Assembly: GCF_018069875.1 (NCBI RefSeq)
Contig: NZ_JAGQDF010000005.1
Location: 310,001 to 374,000 of the forward strand
Reading direction: 5' to 3'
DNA length: 64,000 nt
Source: Ideonella alba
GTDB lineage: Bacteria; Pseudomonadota; Gammaproteobacteria; Burkholderiales; Burkholderiaceae_C
The translations under genes were made by a program, and so were the position numbers. This document shows positions 44,983 through 54,583 of this stretch, one piece after another; position 1 is the stretch's first letter, and every line of letters begins with the position of its first letter. The notes beneath the pieces were generated by a model. That model was given only the letters and a program-made list of their open reading frames with translations, ran no database searches and was not told the origin of the DNA.

Positions 44983-45434
44983 GTCGGTTGTCAGTCTCGC
45001 GGCCGGCCGGCTTGCTCGACACCTGCGTGGTGGCCGAACTGCTGCGCCCGGTGCCCGACGCCGGCGTGCTGCAGTGGCTGGCCGCCCAGGCGCCGGAGCA
45101 ACTGCACCTGAGCGCCGTGTCATTGGCTGAGTTGTGGCAGGGCATCGAAGCCCTGCCCACCGGCCGACGCAAACGTGGCTTGGCCGTGGCGCTGCAGGCG
45201 CTGCTGGAGCAGGGCTTTGGCCAGCGCGTGCGGCCCTTCGATGCCGCGGCAGCGATCATGCTGGGCCAACTCGTCACCGAACGGCGCCGCCGCGGCCGCC
45301 CCATCGGTTTCGCTGATGCCCAGATCGCTGCGACGGCGCGCCAGGGTGGCCTGGCGCTGGTCACACGCAACGACAAGGACTTCGCCGCGTGTGGGGTGGT
45401 GGTCATCAACCCCTGGCGGACACCGCGGCGCTGA
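44979..45434 (+). CDS. vapC: VapC-like PIN-domain ribonuclease toxin
   Basis: A 151-residue PIN-domain protein. The acidic metal-binding residues are visible: Asp in GLLDTCVVAELLRP, Glu in VSLAELWQGIE, Asp in IGFADAQIAATA and Asp in TRNDKDF. VapC toxins cut tRNA or rRNA; the target here is unknown. It is coupled to the antitoxin by GTGA. The ending VVINPWRTP is typical of this PIN subgroup. Confidence 0.9.
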   Translation: MSRLSVSRPAGLLDTCVVAELLRPVPDAGVLQWLAAQAPEQLHLSAVSLAELWQGIEALPTGRRKRGLAVALQALLEQGFGQRVRPFDAAAAIMLGQLVTERRRRGRPIGFADAQIAATARQGGLALVTRNDKDFAACGVVVINPWRTPRR

Positions 45435-45520
45435 GGACCATCAGCCCTGCATCAAGGACGCAGCCCTGCGCGGGTGATCAGTCCGGGCTAGCATGCGCGA
45501 CCGACCACGAGGAGATCCCG

Positions 45521-46042
45521 ATGAGCATCACCCTGGGCAGCGCCGCGCTGCCGACCTTCACCACCGCCCTGAGCAACCTCGCCCACCTGATGGACAAGGC
45601 CGAGGCCAACGCCACTGAGCGCAAGTTCAACCCCGACGTGTTCTGCACGCTGCGCTTCGCCCCCGACATGCTGCCCTTCACCGCGCAGATCCGCATTGCC
45701 TGCGACGCCGCCAAGAACGGCACCGCGCGCCTGGCCGGCATCGAGGCGCCGAAGTTCGAGGACAACGAAACCACCTTCGCCGAGCTGAAGGCCCGCGTGG
45801 CCAAGACGCTGGCCTGGCTGGCCACGGTGCAGCCCTCGCAGCTCGATGGCCGCGAGGCGGTGGAGATCACCTTCCCGGTCGGCCGCGACGCCACGCGCAC
45901 GATGACGGGCCAGGCCTACCTGCTGCACTGGGCGATCCCTAACATCTTCTTCCACGTCACCACCGCCTACGACCTGCTGCGCCAGGCCGGCGTGCCGCTG
46001 GGCAAGGCCGATTACCTGGTGGGTCCGTCGGCGACGCGCTGA
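45521..46042 (+). CDS. DUF1993 family protein
   Basis: A 173-residue soluble helical protein starting at ATG 45521 behind GAGGAG. TFTTALSNLAHLMDKAEANA, LRFAPDMLPFTAQIRIACD and AIPNIFFHVTTAYDLLRQAGVP match the DUF1993 family, which has a DinB-like four-helix form. His and Asp residues in these helices could bind metal. Function not established. It lies 8 bp before the ABC ATPase gene but is probably functionally separate. Confidence 0.86.
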   Translation: MSITLGSAALPTFTTALSNLAHLMDKAEANATERKFNPDVFCTLRFAPDMLPFTAQIRIACDAAKNGTARLAGIEAPKFEDNETTFAELKARVAKTLAWLATVQPSQLDGREAVEITFPVGRDATRTMTGQAYLLHWAIPNIFFHVTTAYDLLRQAGVPLGKADYLVGPSATR

Positions 46043-46049
46043 GCCACGC

Positions 46050-46730
46050 GTGAACGCCCCCTTGCTGCGCCTGCGCCAGCTGCGCAAGGCCTACCCGGGG
46101 CAAAGCGTCTTTGCGGGCGTGGACCTGGACCTGCCGGCCGGCGAGTTCGTCGCGCTGGTGGGCGAGTCGGGCGTGGGCAAGTCCACGCTGCTCAACGTCA
46201 TCGCCGGCCTGGACGACGCCGATGCCGGCGAGGTGTGGCTGGACGGCGCGCCGCTGCACAGCCGCCCCGAGCCCGAGCGCGCCCGCCTGCGCCGCGAGCG
46301 CCTGGGCTTCGTGTTCCAGGCCTTTCATGTGCTGCCGCACCTGAACGTGGCCGACAACGTGGCGCTGCCGCTGCTGCTGCAGGGCCGGCCCGATGCGGCG
46401 CGCGTGGCGGCGATGCTGGACGCGGTGGGCCTGGGCGCGCTGGGGGCGCGGATGCCTTCGCAGCTGTCGGGCGGGCAGTTGCAGCGCGTGGCCATCGCCC
46501 GCGCGCTGGTGCACCGCCCGCCGCTGATCCTGGCTGACGAGCCCACCGGCAACCTGGACCCCGCCACCGCCACCCAGGTGCTGGATGTGCTGCAGGCCCA
46601 GGTGCGCCATGAAGGCGCGGCCTGCCTGCTGGTCACGCATTCGGCTGCGGCGGCCGCGCGCGCCGACCGCGTGCTGCGCCTGACCGCCACCGGCGTGCAG
46701 CCGGCCGACCGCCCCGCGCATGCCGACTGA
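46050..46730 (+). CDS. ABC transporter ATP-binding protein (LolD/MacB-like)
   Basis: A 226-residue ATPase starting at GTG 46050. Walker A is GESGVGKST (about 38-46), the Q-loop lies in GFVFQAFHVLPHL, the signature is LSGGQLQR (about 139-146), Walker B is LILADEPTGNLD (about 157-168) and the switch His is in LLVTHSA. It belongs to the LolD/MacB/AttE group that partners FtsX-type permeases, and the next gene, overlapping by 11 bp, is such a permease. Confidence 0.95.
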   Translation: MNAPLLRLRQLRKAYPGQSVFAGVDLDLPAGEFVALVGESGVGKSTLLNVIAGLDDADAGEVWLDGAPLHSRPEPERARLRRERLGFVFQAFHVLPHLNVADNVALPLLLQGRPDAARVAAMLDAVGLGALGARMPSQLSGGQLQRVAIARALVHRPPLILADEPTGNLDPATATQVLDVLQAQVRHEGAACLLVTHSAAAAARADRVLRLTATGVQPADRPAHAD

Positions 46731-49272
46731 GCGCCCCCGGCTGTGGCGCCTGAGCTGGGCCGAGTGGCGCGCCCACCCCTGGCGCCAGCTGGCCGCGCTG
46801 CTCAGCGTGGCGCTGGGCGTGGCGCTGGCGCTGGCGGTGCACCTGATCAATGAATCGGCGCTGGCCGAGTTCTCGGCCGCGGTGCGCAGCGCCAACGGCG
46901 AGCCCGACCTGCGCCTGCTGGGCGGCGCCAGCGGCCTGCCCGATGACAGCGCCGCGCGCCTGGCCGCGCTGGCGCCGGTGCGGGCGGCGCATCCGCGCAT
47001 CGAGCGCAGCCTGCTGATGCTGCCGGCCGATGGCAGCCGGCCGCGCACGGTGGACCTGCTGGGCATCGACGCCCTCAGCGTGGCCGCAGTGGCGCCTGGG
47101 CTGCTGCCGCGCCCGAACGACACCCAGGACCGGCTGGCGATGCTGCGCCCCGGTCAGGTATTCGTGAACCCGGCGCTGCTGAAACTGCTGGGATCGGCTG
47201 GGGAGTTGCGGCTGCTGGTCAGCGGGCGCGCGCAGGCCTTTGCGGTGGCAGGCACGGTGGCCGCCGGCGGTGCGCCGCTGGCGGTGATGGACGTGGCCGC
47301 TGCCCAGGCCGCGCTGGGGCTGGACGGCACGCTCAGCGCGGTGGACCTGCGGCTGGCGCCCGGGGCCACCGCAGCGGCGGTGCGCCAGGCTTACGGCCCG
47401 CTGCCGGCCGGCGCGCGCTGGGCCGCGGCCGATGACGAGGCGCAGCAGGTCAGCAACCTCTCGCGCGCCTACCGGGTGAACCTGACGGTGCTGGCGCTGG
47501 TGGCGCTGGTGGTGGGTGGTTTCCTGGTGTTCTCGGTGGTGTCGCTGGCGGTGGCGCAGCGCACGCCTGCATTGGCGCTGCTGGGCGTGCTAGGCCTGGA
47601 CGCGGCCGGCCGGCGCCGGCTGGTGTGGGGCGAGTGCGCGCTGCTGGGCGCGCTGGCTGGGTTGCTGGGTGTGGCACTGGGCACCGGCCTGGCCGCGGCG
47701 GCGCTGCACTGGCTGGCGGGCGACCTGGGCAGCGGCGTGTTCGGCGCCAGCGCGCCCACGCTGCGCTGGTCGCCCGCGGCGGCGGCGGTGGCCTGGGCGG
47801 CGGGCGTGGTGGCCGCGCTGGCCGGCGGGGCCTGGCCGGCGGCGCGCGCGGCGCGGCTGGCGCCAGCCCAGGCCTTGAAGGGCCTGGGCGGCTGGGACGA
47901 GGCGCCGCCGCCCTGGTGGCCCGGCGCGGCGCTGCTGGCCGTGGCCGGTGGGCTGGCGCTGCTGCCGCCCTGGGGCGAACTGCCGCTGGCCGCCTATGCG
48001 TCGGTGGCCTGCGCGCTGGTGGGCGGTATCGCGCTGCTGCCGGCGCTGGTGCGGGGGCTGCTGGGCCAGCGTGGCGCGCGGCCCGCCCGCCACGCGCTGT
48101 GGCTGCTGGGCCTGCAGCGGGCGCGCCATGCGCGCGCCACCGCCACCGCAGCGCTGGCCGGCATCGTTGCCAGCCTGGCGCTGTGCGTGGCGCTCACCGT
48201 GATGGTGGCCAGCTTTCGCGGCTCGGTGGGCAGCTGGCTGGACGCGGTGCTGCCGGCCGACATGTACTTGCGCCTGGGCGGCGGCGGCGCGGCCTCGGCC
48301 GAGGCGCTGTGGCCGCCCGGTTTTGACACGCAGGCCGCCGCGCTGCCGGGCGTGACGCGTGCGGTGGGCGCGCGCTCGCGTGGCATGGACTGGGGCGCCG
48401 GCCTGCCCGCGGTGTGGCTGCTGGCGCGGCCGCTGGGCGAGCGGCCCGAACAGGCATTGCCGCTGGTGGGCCTGGCCCTGCCGGCCGAGCTGGCGGCGCC
48501 TGGCGAGGTGCCGGTGTTCGTCAGCGAGGCCCTGCCCGCCTTGCACGGCGTGCAACCCGGCCAGCACCTGACGCTGCCGATGCGCGACGCCCAGGGTCAG
48601 CCGATCCGCGTGTTCGTGCGCGGCGTCTGGCGCGATTTCGCGCGGCAGTTCGGCAGCGTGGTGATGGAGCGCGCCGACTACCAGCGCCTGACCGGCGACA
48701 GCCGCATCAACGAGCTGTCGCTGTGGCTGGCCCCCGAGGCCGCGCCGGCCGCGGTGGAGGCGGCGCTGAAGGACGCGCTGCGCCGCGCCGGCGGCGAGCC
48801 CGCGGCGGTGAGCGCGGTGACGGTGGCGCAACTCAAGGCGATCTCGCTGCAGATCTTTGACCGCAGCTTCGCCGTCACCCGCTACCTGCAGGGCGTGGCG
48901 ATCGCCATCGGCCTGGCCGGCGTGGCGGCCAGCTTGAGCGCCCAGGTGCTGGCGCGCCGGCGCGAGTTCGGCCTGCTCGCCCACCTGGGCCTGACACGCG
49001 CCCAGGTGCTGCGCCTGGTGGTGCTGGAGATGGCCGGCTGGCTGGGTGCCGGGCTGCTGATGGGCCTGGGGCTGGGCGTGGCGATCAGCGCGGTGCTGGT
49101 CTTCGTGGTCAACCCGCAGAGCTTTCACTGGACGATGGACCTGGTGCTGCCGCCCGGGCCGGTGGCCGCGCTGCTGGGCGCGGTGGCGCTGGCCGGCCTG
49201 GGCACCAGCGCCTGGGTGGCGCGCCGCGCGGTGAACGCCGACGCGGTGCGCGCGGTGCGGGAGGACTGGTGA
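46720..49272 (+). CDS. ABC transporter permease with two FtsX-type domains
   Basis: An 850-residue inner-membrane permease. The first helix is near residues 22-42 (LAALLSVALGVALALAVHL), then a periplasmic domain, three helices near 250-370, a middle group near 400-510, a second periplasmic domain and three C-terminal helices from about 725 (ALAGVAASLSAQVLARRREFGLLAHLG). The two FtsX/MacB-type halves make it a fused permease like AttF-AttG or YbbP. With its ATPase and the secreted lipocalin-like protein it resembles AttEFGH systems; substrate unknown, possibly lipid or envelope-related. Confidence 0.9.
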   Translation: MPTERPRLWRLSWAEWRAHPWRQLAALLSVALGVALALAVHLINESALAEFSAAVRSANGEPDLRLLGGASGLPDDSAARLAALAPVRAAHPRIERSLLMLPADGSRPRTVDLLGIDALSVAAVAPGLLPRPNDTQDRLAMLRPGQVFVNPALLKLLGSAGELRLLVSGRAQAFAVAGTVAAGGAPLAVMDVAAAQAALGLDGTLSAVDLRLAPGATAAAVRQAYGPLPAGARWAAADDEAQQVSNLSRAYRVNLTVLALVALVVGGFLVFSVVSLAVAQRTPALALLGVLGLDAAGRRRLVWGECALLGALAGLLGVALGTGLAAAALHWLAGDLGSGVFGASAPTLRWSPAAAAVAWAAGVVAALAGGAWPAARAARLAPAQALKGLGGWDEAPPPWWPGAALLAVAGGLALLPPWGELPLAAYASVACALVGGIALLPALVRGLLGQRGARPARHALWLLGLQRARHARATATAALAGIVASLALCVALTVMVASFRGSVGSWLDAVLPADMYLRLGGGGAASAEALWPPGFDTQAAALPGVTRAVGARSRGMDWGAGLPAVWLLARPLGERPEQALPLVGLALPAELAAPGEVPVFVSEALPALHGVQPGQHLTLPMRDAQGQPIRVFVRGVWRDFARQFGSVVMERADYQRLTGDSRINELSLWLAPEAAPAAVEAALKDALRRAGGEPAAVSAVTVAQLKAISLQIFDRSFAVTRYLQGVAIAIGLAGVAASLSAQVLARRREFGLLAHLGLTRAQVLRLVVLEMAGWLGAGLLMGLGLGVAISAVLVFVVNPQSFHWTMDLVLPPGPVAALLGAVALAGLGTSAWVARRAVNADAVRAVREDW

Positions 49273-50348
49273 TGCGGCGTCGCGTTCTTCTGGCGGCGAT
49301 GCTGGCGGCCGGCGCGGCCCGCGCCGAAGAGGAGCGCGTGCGCCGCGGCCGGGTCCTGCGCTTCCCGCCCGACCATGGCGCCCACCCCGCGCAGCGCACC
49401 GAATGGTGGTACCTGACCGGCGCGCTGTGGCCGGCTGATGCAGCCCGCACCGAGCCGCCCCGCTGGGGCTTTCAGATCACCTTCTTCCGCTCGGCCACCG
49501 GCCTCGATGGCACCGGCCGGCTGGCGCCGCGCCAGCTGCTGTTCGCCCACGCGGCGCTGACCGACCGCGTGGCCGGCACCCACCAGCACGACCAGCGCCT
49601 GGCCCGCTGGAATGGCGAGACGCAGGAGGGTGACCACGCTCGCCTGGACGACCTGGGCCTGCGCATTGCCCGCTGGACCCTGGCGCGCGACGAGCGGGGC
49701 TACGCGCTAAAGGCACCGGCCACCGGCTTCGCGCTGGACCTGCGCGCCGATGCCACCCAGCCCCTGCTGCTGCAGGGCGAGGCCGGCTACTCGCGCAAGG
49801 GCCCGGGCGAGGCCGAGGCCAGCCACTACGTCAGCCACCCGCAGCTGGCGGTACAGGGCCAGGTGGTGCGTGGTGCGCAGGCGCAGCCGGTGCAGGGCCG
49901 CGCCTGGCTGGACCACGAATGGAGCGACACCCTGCTGGCCCCGCAGGCCCAGGGCTGGGACTGGGTCGGCATCAACCTGGACGACGGCAGCGCGCTCACC
50001 GCCTTCCAGCTGCGCACGCGCGACGGCGGCGTGCTGTGGGCCGGCGGCAGCTGGCGCGATGCGGGCGGCCGGCTGCGGGTGTTCCGGCCCGACGAATTGC
50101 GCTTCACCGCCGGCCGCCGCTGGACCAGCCCGGGCACCGGCGCCAGCTACCCGGTGGACTGGCGGCTCGACACGCCGGTCGGCCGCTTCCAGGTGCAGGC
50201 CCTGGTGGACGCGCAGGAGATGGACAGCCGCGCCAGCACCGGCACCGTCTACTGGGAAGGGCTGTCGGCGTTGCGCGCCGAGGACGGCCGCTCCCTGGGC
50301 TGGGGCTACCTGGAGATGACCGGCTACGCCGGCCGGCTGCGCCTGTGA
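49272..50348 (+). CDS. Secreted lipocalin-like/carotenoid hydratase-like protein (AttH type)
   Basis: A 358-residue exported protein; ATG 49272 overlaps the permease stop (a GTG one codon earlier is possible). The signal sequence MRRRVLLAAMLAAGAARA is followed by the CrtC/AttH pattern: TEWWYLTGALW near 45, WGFQITFFRS, ASHYVSHPQL, GRAWLDHEWSDTLL near 210 and YWEGLSAL near 325. This double-lipocalin fold is shared by carotenoid 1,2-hydratases and the AttH partners of ABC systems; with the ABC genes next to it AttH is the better match. It probably binds a hydrophobic ligand in the periplasm. Confidence 0.88.
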   Translation: MRRRVLLAAMLAAGAARAEEERVRRGRVLRFPPDHGAHPAQRTEWWYLTGALWPADAARTEPPRWGFQITFFRSATGLDGTGRLAPRQLLFAHAALTDRVAGTHQHDQRLARWNGETQEGDHARLDDLGLRIARWTLARDERGYALKAPATGFALDLRADATQPLLLQGEAGYSRKGPGEAEASHYVSHPQLAVQGQVVRGAQAQPVQGRAWLDHEWSDTLLAPQAQGWDWVGINLDDGSALTAFQLRTRDGGVLWAGGSWRDAGGRLRVFRPDELRFTAGRRWTSPGTGASYPVDWRLDTPVGRFQVQALVDAQEMDSRASTGTVYWEGLSALRAEDGRSLGWGYLEMTGYAGRLRL

Positions 50349-50355
50349 CGCCACG

Positions 50356-51012
50356 TCATTGCGCCAGCACCTTCAGCGAGCCCTGGTAGTTCGTCTCCGG
50401 GGCCCAGTAGCTGCCATGGTTCATCGCGGTGCGGCCCAGCTTGTAGCGGCCGCTCCAGGCCCAGGCCGCCTTGGTGGTGGACACCAGGGTCAGCGGGCGC
50501 ACCACCACCCAGTAGGGGCGGCCGGCGGTCAGTGCGATGCCCTGGATGCCGGTGCGCCGCGGCTTGCAGCACCACAGGTAGTCCTCCAGGTCGTTCAGCC
50601 GGACCTCGGCCAGCGCCGTGCCGGGACTGCCGCCGTCATCGGCGTTCAGGCTGACCTTGACGGCGTTCAGACCGCTGATGATGCCCACACCGATCAGGAT
50701 GTCACCCACGGTGGCGGCGCTCCTGGGCGTGAACTGGGTGGCGAAGGCCTGGTACAGGCCCAGGTCGCTGCCGCGGCCCATGATGGTCCAGCCTTCGGGC
50801 GCGAAACCATCGGGCGGGCGGCCGAAGTTGCTGAAGATCACCGCCGCGGGCGCTTCCGGGCCGGCGTCGGGCATGTCCGGCACCGCGGCCGGGCGTGTCG
50901 ACACCCAGGTGTCCTGCCACAGCGCGGTCAGCGGCGGCGACCGGGCCCAGGATGGCAGCGCGAGCAACGCGCCCAGCGCGCACAGCAGCGTGGTTCGGAT
51001 CGATGGTGTCAT
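50356..51012 (-). CDS. Secreted protein of the choice-of-anchor R type
   Basis: A 218-residue exported protein (signal peptide ending near WARS, residue 24). The core AVIFSNFGRPPDGFAPEGWTIMG, QAFATQFTPRS, VGIISGLNAVKVSLNADDGGSPG and GIQGIALTAGRPYWVVV matches beta-sandwich domains annotated as choice-of-anchor R. No C-terminal sorting signal such as PEP-CTERM is present, so it is likely periplasmic or released. It is convergent with the lipocalin-like gene, 7 bp apart. Confidence 0.72.
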   Translation of the reverse strand: MTPSIRTTLLCALGALLALPSWARSPPLTALWQDTWVSTRPAAVPDMPDAGPEAPAAVIFSNFGRPPDGFAPEGWTIMGRGSDLGLYQAFATQFTPRSAATVGDILIGVGIISGLNAVKVSLNADDGGSPGTALAEVRLNDLEDYLWCCKPRRTGIQGIALTAGRPYWVVVRPLTLVSTTKAAWAWSGRYKLGRTAMNHGSYWAPETNYQGSLKVLAQ

Positions 51013-51304
51013 GGCGGCTCCCCGGTGGATCGACGGCCCCGAAGGATCGGGTGCGGACCGGGTCGATTCTGGGCGGGGGCCGGGGGGCGGTCGTCCTCAG
51101 AACTGCGGAGGGGGGCCAGGGGCCAGGGGCCAGGGCGCCGAACGGTGACGACGGACGTCCAGCCGGGACCGTTGTCCTGAGACGCCGAGCGGACAACCTC
51201 ATGGATTCTCGCAGGCTTGGCTACAGTCGGCCACCCTGGATGCCGATAAGGGTATCGACGCGCCGACTTGCCGATACTTCGTCTCGACCACCCCGCAGTA
51301 CCCG
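51013..51304. promoter_or_regulatory. Divergent intergenic region with CGATA repeats
   Basis: CGATA-AGGG-TATCG (51244-51257) is a perfect inverted repeat and another CGATA lies at 51272-51276, about 30-60 bp before the diguanylate cyclase start. It may be an operator. I see no gene or other element in this stretch. Confidence 0.35.
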
Positions 51305-53053
51305 ATGGACCCTGGATCGCCCCTCGACCGCGCCCTGGCCAGCATCATCCTGGACTCGGCCGCCGCCTTGCGTGCGACCCAGACGACCCTGGCGCAGCCC
51401 GAGGCGACGCCCGCGCTGCGTGCGATGGCCCACCTGATCGAGGCCCTGGTGGCCGTGCGCGAGGGCACGGTCGACCAGTACCAGCAGTCCATGGCCCAGG
51501 CCGAAGCGGCCTGCGCGCTGGACGGCCCAGCGCGGCTGGCGGCGCTGCGCGACCATGTCCGCGCCCAGTGGCACCGCCGCGAAGGCCGCCTGAGCGAGGC
51601 CGAGGCCCTGCTCGCTCCGCTGCACCAGCGCGCGGAGCAGCGGCCGCTGGTCGATGCCTACCTCAGCGCGGCGTCGCTGGCCACCGTGGTGTCGATGCTG
51701 GGCGATGACGACGGCGCGCTGGACCTGTACTACCAGGCGATGGCGCTGGCGCGGCGCAGCGGTGTCGACAGCCTGGTCGTCAACGCCTTGAACAACCTGG
51801 GCGCCTACCAGTCGGACCTGTACAACCTGGAAGACGCGGCGCCGCTGCTGCAGGAGTGCCTGGAGGGCGCGCTGCGTCTGGGTTCGCGGCGGCAGATCAT
51901 CTACGCCGCCGGCAACCTGGTCGAGAACCTGTGCTTCCGCGGCGAGGCCGCCGACGCCCTGGCGCTGGCCCGCGAGCACCTGATCGGCCGCATCCGCCCG
52001 GATGACCCGCCGGCGCTGCAGCGCGACGAGGAGATCGCCCGCGCGCTGCTCGACAACGACCTGCACGACGAAGCGGCCGCGGTGCTGGCCCGGCAGCACC
52101 ATGAGGACCCGTTCAGCAACGAGACCGCCACCGTGCGCGTGCTGTTGCAGGCCCGGCTGCTGCTGATCCGTGGCGAGCCTGCCCAGGCGCTTCGCCTGTG
52201 TCTGGCACGCCAGGCGCTGCTGGACGAGCAGGGCGCCGAAGGCACGCTGCCGATGGACCAGGTCAACCTGCCGCGCGTGGCCGCACGCGCCGCGCAGGCG
52301 GTGGGCGAACTGGCCCAGGCCTGTGCGCTGCACGAGCGCGCCTTTGCGATCCACGAGCAGCTGCTGGGCCGCGCCGCGCGCTCGCGCCGGCTCAGCCTGC
52401 AGATCACCCACCGACTGTCACTGGCTGAGTGGGAGCGCGACGCCGCCCGCCGCGAACACGAGCGCTTGGCCGCCCTGAACGCTCAGCTGCAGGCACAGGT
52501 GGCCGAGAACGAGCGCCTGCAGCAGCGGCTGCGCGCCCAGGCACTGGAAGACCCGCTGACGGGGGTGCACAACCGCCGCCACCTGCTGGAGGCCGGCCCG
52601 GCGATGCTGTCGCAGGCGCAGCGCCGCCAGGAGCCGCTGGCGCTGGTGATGGTGGACCTGGACCACTTCAAGCGGGTCAACGACCAGCACGGCCACGAGC
52701 TGGGCGACCAGGTGCTGCGCCTGTTTGCCCAGCTGGCGCGACGCCGCTCGCGGGCCGAGGACCTGGTCTGCCGCTACGGCGGCGAGGAGTTCGTGCTGCT
52801 GATGGCCGGTGCCGACGCGACGCAGGCCGCCGAGCGCCTGCGCGCGCTGCTGCAGGACTTCCAGACCCAGGCCTTTGCCGGTGCCGACGGCGCGGTGCTG
52901 CACTGCAGCTTCTCGGCCGGGGTGGCCGCCAGCGGGCCGACGGGCGAGAACCTGCACGAGTTGCTGGCGCAGGCCGATGCCGCGCTGTACCGTGCCAAGC
53001 AGCTGGGACGCTGCCGGGTGGAGCTGGCGGTGGCCGAGGTCGGCGTCGGGTAG
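51305..53053 (+). CDS. Diguanylate cyclase with N-terminal TPR domain
   Basis: A 582-residue cytosolic protein. Residues about 40-375 are TPR-like helical hairpins (LDLYYQAMALARRSGVDSLVVNALNNLGAYQ split across helices; LCLARQALLDEQ), followed by a coiled coil (about 377-415) and a GGDEF domain. The active-site signature is intact, GGEEF at 492-496, and the inhibitory RXXD site is RAED at 483-486, so it should make c-di-GMP with product inhibition. No membrane helix is seen; the TPR part probably senses a partner protein. Confidence 0.92.
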   Translation: MDPGSPLDRALASIILDSAAALRATQTTLAQPEATPALRAMAHLIEALVAVREGTVDQYQQSMAQAEAACALDGPARLAALRDHVRAQWHRREGRLSEAEALLAPLHQRAEQRPLVDAYLSAASLATVVSMLGDDDGALDLYYQAMALARRSGVDSLVVNALNNLGAYQSDLYNLEDAAPLLQECLEGALRLGSRRQIIYAAGNLVENLCFRGEAADALALAREHLIGRIRPDDPPALQRDEEIARALLDNDLHDEAAAVLARQHHEDPFSNETATVRVLLQARLLLIRGEPAQALRLCLARQALLDEQGAEGTLPMDQVNLPRVAARAAQAVGELAQACALHERAFAIHEQLLGRAARSRRLSLQITHRLSLAEWERDAARREHERLAALNAQLQAQVAENERLQQRLRAQALEDPLTGVHNRRHLLEAGPAMLSQAQRRQEPLALVMVDLDHFKRVNDQHGHELGDQVLRLFAQLARRRSRAEDLVCRYGGEEFVLLMAGADATQAAERLRALLQDFQTQAFAGADGAVLHCSFSAGVAASGPTGENLHELLAQADAALYRAKQLGRCRVELAVAEVGVG

Positions 53054-53062
53054 AGTCGGCGG

Positions 53063-54583
53063 GTGGACCTGCCCACCCTGCACATCCGCCGCGTCGCCAT
53101 CGACACCCGGCGCGAGAACGTGGCCTACCTGCACCGCCACTGCGAAGTGGTGCGCGCCGCCGGGCTGCAGGCGCTCGCCAAGGTGACGGTGCAGGCCAAT
53201 GGGCAGCAGATCCAGGCGGTGCTGAATGTCGTCGATGACGAGGGCATCGTGCGGCCCGGCGAGCTGGGCGTGTCCGAGGACGCCTTCAGCCGGCTGGCGG
53301 TGGCCGAGGGCCACGCGGCGCGCATTGCGCCGTCGGAGCCGCCGGCCTCGCTGTCGGCGCTGCGGCGCAAGATCGCGGGCGAGCGGCTCTCGCGCGAGGA
53401 CCTGCACGCCATCGTGCGCGACATCGCCGGCGCGCGCTACTCCAAGATCGAGCTGGCCGCCTTCGTGGTGGCCACCAACGGCCAGGAGCTCGAACGCGAC
53501 GAGGTGCTCTACCTGACCGAGGCGATGATCGCCGCCGGCCGCCGCCTGGACTGGCAGCAGGCGGTGCGCGGCGGGCCGGTGGTGGACAAGCACTGCATCG
53601 GCGGCATCCCGGGCAACCGCACCTCGATGCTGGTGGTGCCCATCGTCGCCGCGCACGGCATGCTGTGTCCCAAGACCAGCTCGCGCGCGATCACCTCGCC
53701 GGCCGGCACCGCCGACACCATGGAGGTGCTGGCCGAGGTGGAATTGCCGCTGGAGCGGCTGCAGCAGATCGTGCGTGCCACCAATGGCTGCCTGGCCTGG
53801 GGCGGCACGGCCGAGCTGTCGCCGGCCGATGACATCCTGATCTCGGTCGAGCGGCCGCTGGCGATCGACTCGCCCGGGCAGATGGTGGCCTCCATCCTCA
53901 GCAAGAAGATCGCCGCCGGCTCCACCCACCTGGTGCTGGACATCCCGGTGGGCCCCAGCGCCAAGGTGCGCACCATGCCCGAGGCGCAGCGCCTGCGCAA
54001 GCTCTTCGAGTTCGTCGCCGGCAGCCTGGGGCTGCAGCTGGACGTGATGATCACCGACGGCAGCCAGCCGATCGGCCGCGGCATCGGCCCGGTGCTGGAG
54101 GCGCGCGACGTGATGGCGGTGCTGCACAACGCGCCCGACGCCCCGGCCGACCTGCGCGACAAGGCGCTGCGCCTGGCCGGCCGGATGATCGAGTTCGACC
54201 CCGATGTGCGCGGCGGCGAAGGCTGGCGCATCGCCCGCGACATCCTGGACAGTGGCCGCGCGCTGGCGCAACTGCAGGCCATCATCGACGCCCAGGGCCG
54301 CCGCGCCGAGCCGCCGGCGCTGGGCACACTGGTGCACGAGGTCTGCGCGCCGCAGGCCGGCCGTATGGCGGCGATCGACAACCTGCGCCTGGCCCGCATC
54401 GCCCGGCTGGCCGGTGCGCCGCAGGTGCCCGGCGCCGGGGTCGACCTGCTGCACAAGGTGGGCGACGCGGTGGCGGCCGGCGAGCTGCTCTACCGCCTGC
54501 ACGCGCAGTACCCGGCCGATCTGGCCTTTGCGCGTGAGCTGGCGCAGACCGACAGCGGCTACCGGCTGGAGGCGCTTGCATGA
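53063..54583 (+). CDS. Archaeal-type AMP/thymidine phosphorylase
   Basis: A 506-residue nucleoside/nucleotide phosphorylase starting at GTG 53063. It has an N-terminal beta-barrel (about 1-85) found in archaeal AMP phosphorylases but not in E. coli DeoA, then the catalytic fold with [17 protein letters not shown] near 173-189, [19 protein letters not shown] near 205, and [12 protein letters not shown] near 298. These belong to the thymidine phosphorylase type-2 group, whose archaeal members phosphorolyse AMP to ribose 1,5-bisphosphate. Its stop overlaps the next gene, a PRPP synthetase, by ATGA, which supports a role in ribose-phosphate metabolism. Substrate (AMP, CMP, UMP or thymidine) is uncertain. 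Confidence 0.88.
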   Translation: MDLPTLHIRRVAIDTRRENVAYLHRHCEVVRAAGLQALAKVTVQANGQQIQAVLNVVDDEGIVRPGELGVSEDAFSRLAVAEGHAARIAPSEPPASLSALRRKIAGERLSREDLHAIVRDIAGARYSKIELAAFVVATNGQELERDEVLYLTEAMIAAGRRLDWQQAVRGGPVVDKHCIGGIPGNRTSMLVVPIVAAHGMLCPKTSSRAITSPAGTADTMEVLAEVELPLERLQQIVRATNGCLAWGGTAELSPADDILISVERPLAIDSPGQMVASILSKKIAAGSTHLVLDIPVGPSAKVRTMPEAQRLRKLFEFVAGSLGLQLDVMITDGSQPIGRGIGPVLEARDVMAVLHNAPDAPADLRDKALRLAGRMIEFDPDVRGGEGWRIARDILDSGRALAQLQAIIDAQGRRAEPPALGTLVHEVCAPQAGRMAAIDNLRLARIARLAGAPQVPGAGVDLLHKVGDAVAAGELLYRLHAQYPADLAFARELAQTDSGYRLEALA

